Shown: piece after piece, positions 60,364 to 64,000 of the stretch
Numbering within the stretch: the stretch's first letter is position 1
Layout: every line of letters starts with the position of its first letter
Made by a program: the position numbers and the translations under genes
DNA from: Actinocatenispora rupis
GTDB taxonomy: Bacteria; Actinomycetota; Actinomycetes; Mycobacteriales; Micromonosporaceae
DNA length: 64,000 nt
NCBI RefSeq assembly: GCF_016861975.1
Contig: NZ_BOMB01000031.1
Coordinates: forward strand, 160,878-224,877
Reading direction: 5' to 3'
Notes under the pieces: generated by a model
The model's input: only the letters and a program-made list of their open reading frames with translations
Told to the model about the DNA's origin: nothing
Database searches by the model: none

Positions 60364-61041
60364 TTGAACGACCTGGTTGACACGACTGAGATGTACCTCC
60401 GCACGATCCTCGAACTTGAGGAGGAGGGCGTCGCGCCGCTGCGCGCCCGGATCGCGGAGCGCCTGCACCAGAGCGGCCCCACCGTGAGCCAGACCGTCGC
60501 CCGGATGGAGCGCGACGGGCTGCTGACCGTCGAGGGCGACCGTCACCTGGCGCTGACCGCCGAGGGCCGCGCGCACGCCGTCGCCGTGATGCGCAAGCAC
60601 CGGCTCGCCGAGCTGCTGCTGATCAACGTCATCGGCATGCGGTACGAGGCGGCCCACGACGAGGCGTGCCGGTGGGAGCACGTGATGAGCGACGACGTCG
60701 AGCAGCGGGTGTACCAGCTGCTCGGCCGTCCCACCCACTCGCCGTACGGGAACCCCATCCCCGGCCTCGACGTGTTCGACCCGGACGCGCCGACCATCGA
60801 GGAGCAGCTCGCCGAGCGGAACCTGACCAACCCCGAGGTCCGCGGGGCGGTCACCGTCGGGCGCATCTGCGAGAGCGTGCAGACCGACGCCACGCTGCTG
60901 GAGAAGCTGCACACCGCCGGCATCGACCCGGGCGCCAAGGTCCTCGTCGAGCGGGACGGCGACAGCGTCACCATCAGCCACGACGGCGCGGAGCTGCGGC
61001 TCACCCAGTCCGTCGCGAGCCGCGTCTTCGTCACCACCTGA
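60364..61041 (+). CDS. ideR: Iron-dependent regulator (DtxR/IdeR family)
   Basis: Fe2+-activated repressor of iron uptake genes. The TTG start at 60364, five nt after GGGAGG, gives 225 residues whose metal ligands fall exactly on DtxR numbering: Met10, His79, Glu83, His98, Cys102, Glu105, His106. The HTH lies at about 27-50 (IAERLHQSGPTVSQTVARMER). A dimer/metal domain and a C-terminal SH3-like domain follow. TAGCAT at 60339-60344 is a likely -10. A hairpin follows the stop. Confidence 0.95.
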   Translation: MNDLVDTTEMYLRTILELEEEGVAPLRARIAERLHQSGPTVSQTVARMERDGLLTVEGDRHLALTAEGRAHAVAVMRKHRLAELLLINVIGMRYEAAHDEACRWEHVMSDDVEQRVYQLLGRPTHSPYGNPIPGLDVFDPDAPTIEEQLAERNLTNPEVRGAVTVGRICESVQTDATLLEKLHTAGIDPGAKVLVERDGDSVTISHDGAELRLTQSVASRVFVTT

Positions 61042-61490
61042 CCGCGGCGACCCGGCGGCACGCCCCGCGTAGCGCCCGGGTCGCCCACGCTGCTCGCGTA
61101 TCCGGAAACCTGCGCCGTTCGCCCCGCCAGCACCCCCAGACGCTTGTCGGCCGTGCTCCCCACCCCCCACCGTCCTCTGATCCGTTGGTACGCCAGCGCC
61201 GTGCCGTCGGCGGCGCGCGCCACGACCGGGGCGATGCGTTCGCACGTACCTGCGGCGGGCCGGTGACGTACGACGGTGTCGTGGCGACGGCGGGGCCGCG
61301 GACCGGCGTCGGGCGGATCGGCGATCGCGGGGTGAGAAGGGGGCGGAGGACCCACCGGCGGGCGTACGGACGGTCGGTGGACGAGAGCCGGGCACGGTGC
61401 CGGCGGCATCCATCCGAGTCGATCCGCCGTGCGCGTCAACTTCGCGGAATCCGGGTTTTACCAACGGTTCCGCGTGGTACCCAGAAAGCG
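61042..61490. other. 449-bp intergenic region
   Basis: It begins with the ideR terminator. No gene is convincing in the rest. A copy of a TTGGTACGC-AG element (61185-61196) lies within it, and the end should carry the promoter of the PH-like gene. Confidence 0.5.
61046..61085 (+). terminator. Terminator of ideR
   Basis: GGCGACCCGG and CCGGGTCGCC pair over 10 bp around a 20-nt GC-rich loop, directly after the stop. Confidence 0.65.
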
Positions 61491-62117
61491 ATGAGCGCAC
61501 CGGTACGTCCGGCGGACGGCACCCTCTTCCAGCCGGACGAAGAGATCCAGTGGTGGTTGCGGCCGAGTTCCGGCGGCAGCCGCCGCGGCTATCTGGCGCG
61601 CCGGTTCACGCGGCCGGTGGTGGCGCTGTTGGTGGCGGGTGTGGCGACGGCGGTGACGTTCTGGGTCGTGCTGCCGATGCTGTCGGACGTCCGCTCGGAC
61701 GTCACCGCGTGGCTGATGCCGGTACTGCTCGTCGCGGGTCTCGTCGCGGCGGGCGCCATCCTGCTGCTCGTCGTCGGGCTGTTGGCGCTGCTGATCCCCG
61801 AGCCGGCCTGTCCGCCACCACCGCGCGTGGTGGCGGACCTCTTGTACGTGATCACCGACCGCCGCGTACTGGTGGTGCGGGCGTCGCGCGGCAGCGGCCG
61901 GGCGTACGGGCCGGACGATCTGGCGCCGACGGACCAGGCGCCGTCGACGTACCGGATCGAGGAGGTGCGGCCGGGGGTCGGCAACATCCTCGTCGGCGTG
62001 CCCGGTCCGGGCGGCTGGATCCCGCGGATGAGCCTGTGGGGCGTGCCGGACCCGACGGAGGTCGTGGCGCGGCTGCAGAGCTGGGCGGGCCGACCGGACG
62101 GTCAGCCGGCCGACTAG
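61491..62117 (+). CDS. PH-like-domain membrane protein
   Basis: A 208-residue protein with a short N-terminal soluble part (ending LRPSSGGSRRGYLARRF). It has two transmembrane helices (about 43-65 and 75-103) and a C-terminal beta-rich segment (DLLYVITDRRVLVVRASRG, then TYRIEEV, VGNILVG) typical of bacterial PH-like membrane proteins. The ATG has only a weak upstream GAAAG. The function is unknown. Confidence 0.78.
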   Translation: MSAPVRPADGTLFQPDEEIQWWLRPSSGGSRRGYLARRFTRPVVALLVAGVATAVTFWVVLPMLSDVRSDVTAWLMPVLLVAGLVAAGAILLLVVGLLALLIPEPACPPPPRVVADLLYVITDRRVLVVRASRGSGRAYGPDDLAPTDQAPSTYRIEEVRPGVGNILVGVPGPGGWIPRMSLWGVPDPTEVVARLQSWAGRPDGQPAD

Positions 62118-62131
62118 CGCGAGTCTGCACA

Positions 62132-62215
62132 GCGCCGGAGTCCGTTCGTTGTCTCGCACGGCGGAGGTGCGTGCGCATACCGTCGTGTCGACAACGCGGC
62201 GAACGGGCCCGGCGC
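62132..62215. other. Long structured intergenic element
   Basis: Outer arms GCGCCGG/CCGGCGC and CCGTTCG/CGAACGG, further inner pairing TTGT/ACAA and CACGGC/GTCGTG. It fills most of the 120-bp gap between two convergent genes. It could be a bidirectional terminator or a small structured RNA. Confidence 0.45.
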
Positions 62216-62237
62216 AGCCGGCCTGTACGGACCCGAG

Positions 62238-62873
62238 CTAGCGCTTGCCCTCGATGGATCCCGCGTACCGGACGAGCTTGGACACCGAGCGGCCCGCCGT
62301 GGTCGCCGACGTGCCCTTCGGGTACGTGTAGCGCAGCGAGACGATCTGCTTGTGCTGGCCGAGCCAGGTGACCTCGACGACCGGTCCGGCGCCGTCGCCC
62401 GCGCCCAGCACCCGGCTGTACGCGGCGCTGCCGAGCCCCTTGACCGTACTGGCGTCGCTGGGCGCGGCCTTCCCGAACGCCTTCGCGTCGGCCTTGGTGT
62501 CGACCACGCTGAGGGTGAGGTCCGGGTAGTCGGAGTAGAGCACCTGGAGCGCACACGTACGGGCGCCGGAGGCGGTGCTGGCGGCGGCGACCTGGAAGCG
62601 CGTGCCGGTGGCGGCCTCGACGCTGTCGTAGTCGAGGAGCTTGCAGGTCCCGCCTGCCTGCTGCGCCGGGGTGGGCGAGGCGGACGGGCTCGGCGCCGCG
62701 CCGAAGACGCCGACGCCGGTGGGTGCGGCCGACCCGGCGGGGGTCGGGTCGCCGGTCGGATGCTCCAGTCGGGAGCAGCCGGTGAGCGCCAGCCCGGCGA
62801 CGAGCAGGGCACCGACGGCGGTCAGGGCGTGTCGTGCCGGGCGTGGCCTGGGGACGGCACGGTACGTACGCAT
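62238..62873 (-). CDS. Putative lipoprotein
   Basis: A 211-residue exported protein. The signal peptide ends in the lipobox LTGC (Cys33), then a Pro/Ser/Thr-rich linker (about 40-72), then a globular domain with two Cys (CKLLDYDSVEAATG, CALQVLY) that likely form a disulfide. It resembles the DUF3558-like lipoprotein class in layout, but I cannot assign it firmly. The ATG follows GGGAGA. Confidence 0.75.
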   Translation of the reverse strand: MRTYRAVPRPRPARHALTAVGALLVAGLALTGCSRLEHPTGDPTPAGSAAPTGVGVFGAAPSPSASPTPAQQAGGTCKLLDYDSVEAATGTRFQVAAASTASGARTCALQVLYSDYPDLTLSVVDTKADAKAFGKAAPSDASTVKGLGSAAYSRVLGAGDGAGPVVEVTWLGQHKQIVSLRYTYPKGTSATTAGRSVSKLVRYAGSIEGKR

Positions 62874-63023
62874 CGCGGAGGTCTCCCGGGTCGGGTACTG
62901 CCCCGGCGGAGCGACCCGCCGGAGCGGGTCCGCGCCCGCCGGAGCGGGGGGTCGCGGCCGGCGACGGACGCCGACCGGCTACCCACCGTACGCGGGATGT
63001 GCCAGCAGGAGCGCACTGTTGGT

Positions 63024-63055
63024 GCGTGACCTCCGGAGTAATCCTCTGGTCACGC
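63024..63055. promoter_or_regulatory. Inverted repeat GCGTGACC-N16-GGTCACGC
   Basis: Two perfect 8-bp arms in the gap between the lipoprotein gene (starting leftward at 62873) and the aldo/keto reductase gene. The spacing resembles regulator or sigma-factor sites; the function is unknown. Confidence 0.4.
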
Positions 63056-63096
63056 TGCCCGTTTCCGGCGCATACCGAGGGTTTTGCCGCGGTGCG

Positions 63097-63125
63097 GTGG
63101 CGCCCGCCCGGGACGCGGGCGCCAC
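63097..63125 (-). terminator. Terminator of the aldo/keto reductase gene
   Basis: GTGGCGCCCGC, 7-nt loop, GCGGGCGCCAC: a perfect 11-bp stem 8 nt beyond the stop. Confidence 0.8.
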
Positions 63126-63133
63126 CTGACCTG

Positions 63134-63994
63134 TCAGCGGCTGCTGAGCTTGCCGACCTCGTCCGCGGTCAGCGTCAGCGCGGCCGCCGCGGTGTTCTCC
63201 TCCAGGTGCGCGACCGAGCCGGTGCCCGGGATCGGCAGTATCGCCGGCGAACTGGCGAGCAGCCACGCCAGCGCCACCTGGGACGGCGTCGCGTCGTGCG
63301 CCGCGGCGATCTCGTGCACCGGACCGCCGTCGTCGGCCAGTTCGGCCACCGCGATCGGGTACCACGGGATGAAGCCGAGGCCCTCCCGCTCGCAGTACGC
63401 CAGCACGTCGGCGGAACGCCGCTCGACCAGGTTGTACAGGTTCTGCACCGAGACGATGCCGGCGATCTCGCGCGCCTGCCGGATCTCGTCCACGCCGACC
63501 TCGGACAGGCCGATCTTGTTGATCTTGCCTTCCTGCTGGAGCGCGCGCAGCTCGCCGATCTGGTCGGCCAGCGGCACGCGCGCGTCGATGCGGTGCAGCT
63601 GGTAGAGGTCGATGCGCTCCTGACCGAGCCGGCGCAGGCTCATCTCCACCTCCTGCCGCAGGTACGCCGGGTCGCCGAGCGGGTGCCACGCGTTCGGCCC
63701 GGTGCGCAGCAGGCCGCCCTTCGTGGCGATCACCAGCTCCTCCGGGTACGGGTGCAGCGCCTCGCGGATCAGCTCCTCCGACACGTACGGCCCGTACGAG
63801 TCGGCGGTGTCGATGAACGTCACGCCGAGGTCGACGGCGCGGCGCAGCACGCGTACCGCCTCGTCGTGGTCGGCCGGCGGACCCCAGATGCCGGGGCCGG
63901 TGATGCGCATGGCGCCGAAGCCGAGCCGGCGCACGGTCAGGTCCCCGCCGAGGGCGAACTCGCCGCTTGCCGCGGCGACGGGCTGCTGGGTCAC
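63134..63994 (-). CDS. Aldo/keto reductase
   Basis: An NADPH-dependent carbonyl reductase of 286 residues. The catalytic tetrad is Asp62 and Tyr67 (FIDTADSYG), Lys92 (IATKGG) and His134 (LYQLHRID). The C-terminal cofactor segment is [14 protein letters not shown]. The GTG start at 63994 lies 6 bp from the window end, so its ribosome-binding site and promoter are outside. The substrate cannot be told. Confidence 0.94.
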   Translation of the reverse strand: MTQQPVAAASGEFALGGDLTVRRLGFGAMRITGPGIWGPPADHDEAVRVLRRAVDLGVTFIDTADSYGPYVSEELIREALHPYPEELVIATKGGLLRTGPNAWHPLGDPAYLRQEVEMSLRRLGQERIDLYQLHRIDARVPLADQIGELRALQQEGKINKIGLSEVGVDEIRQAREIAGIVSVQNLYNLVERRSADVLAYCEREGLGFIPWYPIAVAELADDGGPVHEIAAAHDATPSQVALAWLLASSPAILPIPGTGSVAHLEENTAAAALTLTADEVGKLSSR

Positions 63995-64000
63995 GATGTC

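Noticed and set aside
1..64000. tRNA, rRNA, riboswitch, prophage or attachment site
   Set aside because: I found no tRNA T-loop/acceptor patterns, no rRNA sequence, no convincing riboswitch core, no integrase and no flanking att repeats.

Overview
The window is about 72-75% G+C by eye, with G/C at third codon positions, many GTG starts, frequent GTAC in codons and several apparently leaderless genes. The content (DtxR/IdeR regulator, XRE-DUF5753 with DUF397 partners, ECF41 sigma factor, FHA plus Ser/Thr kinase, GDH-180, DivIVA-like coiled coils, isobutyryl-CoA mutase) points to a filamentous actinomycete, probably Micromonosporaceae-like. The family is inferred and not proven. I saw no rRNA, tRNA, CRISPR, prophage or transposase, so this looks like ordinary chromosome.

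Layout. 0-10.5 kb: uracil-DNA glycosylase, a small membrane protein, an FHA protein with a receptor-type kinase, glycogen branching enzyme GlgB, an MFS exporter divergent from its TetR regulator, and a MerR regulator fused to a sliding-clamp-like (DnaN) region that diverges from an ECF41 sigma factor. 10.5-14.9 kb: XRE-DUF5753 regulator with two tandem DUF397 genes, a secreted GH76 mannanase with a LacI-like operator, a small protein with a possible caspase-like His/Cys pair, and ArfB. 14.8-22.3 kb: cydA-cydB-cydD-cydC (cytochrome bd oxidase and its thiol exporter), with a divergent PadR gene and a HAAS membrane protein. Five tandem copies of a 125-bp unit lie between cydD and cydC and create a chain of tiny ORFs joined by ATGA overlaps. 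22.3-30.7 kb: the 1665-residue NAD-glutamate dehydrogenase, a repeat-filled gap, an arginase-family enzyme with a long disordered tail, and a CnoX-like thioredoxin. 30.9-40.8 kb: a 1374-residue secreted subtilase with Asp-box repeats and a divergent regulator, a GNAT enzyme, an SPFH-GYF/zinc-ribbon pair, and the large subunit of isobutyryl-CoA mutase. 41-52.3 kb: a K+ channel, a nucleotidyltransferase, MarR, a thiamine-binding protein, an Asp23 protein and a four-gene ABC system with two very large FtsX permeases. 52.4-64 kb: MeaB GTPase and thiolase divergent from methylmalonyl-CoA epimerase, two DivIVA-like coiled-coil proteins, a TRIC channel, a rhodanese, IdeR, a PH-like membrane protein, a lipoprotein and an aldo/keto reductase.

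How the genes connect. The mutase, MeaB, thiolase and epimerase all belong to branched-chain and propionate-type acyl-CoA metabolism. The mutase operon and the thiolase/epimerase region share the operator-like box CCTTAACGAYCGWTCA although they lie about 14 kb apart, which suggests one regulon. The cyd genes appear to share a CTACRTGTAG operator pair with padR. The strongest unusual items are the cydD-cydC repeat chain, the MerR-DnaN fusion, the HG/C protein and a highly iterated palindrome, TCCACAGTGGA.
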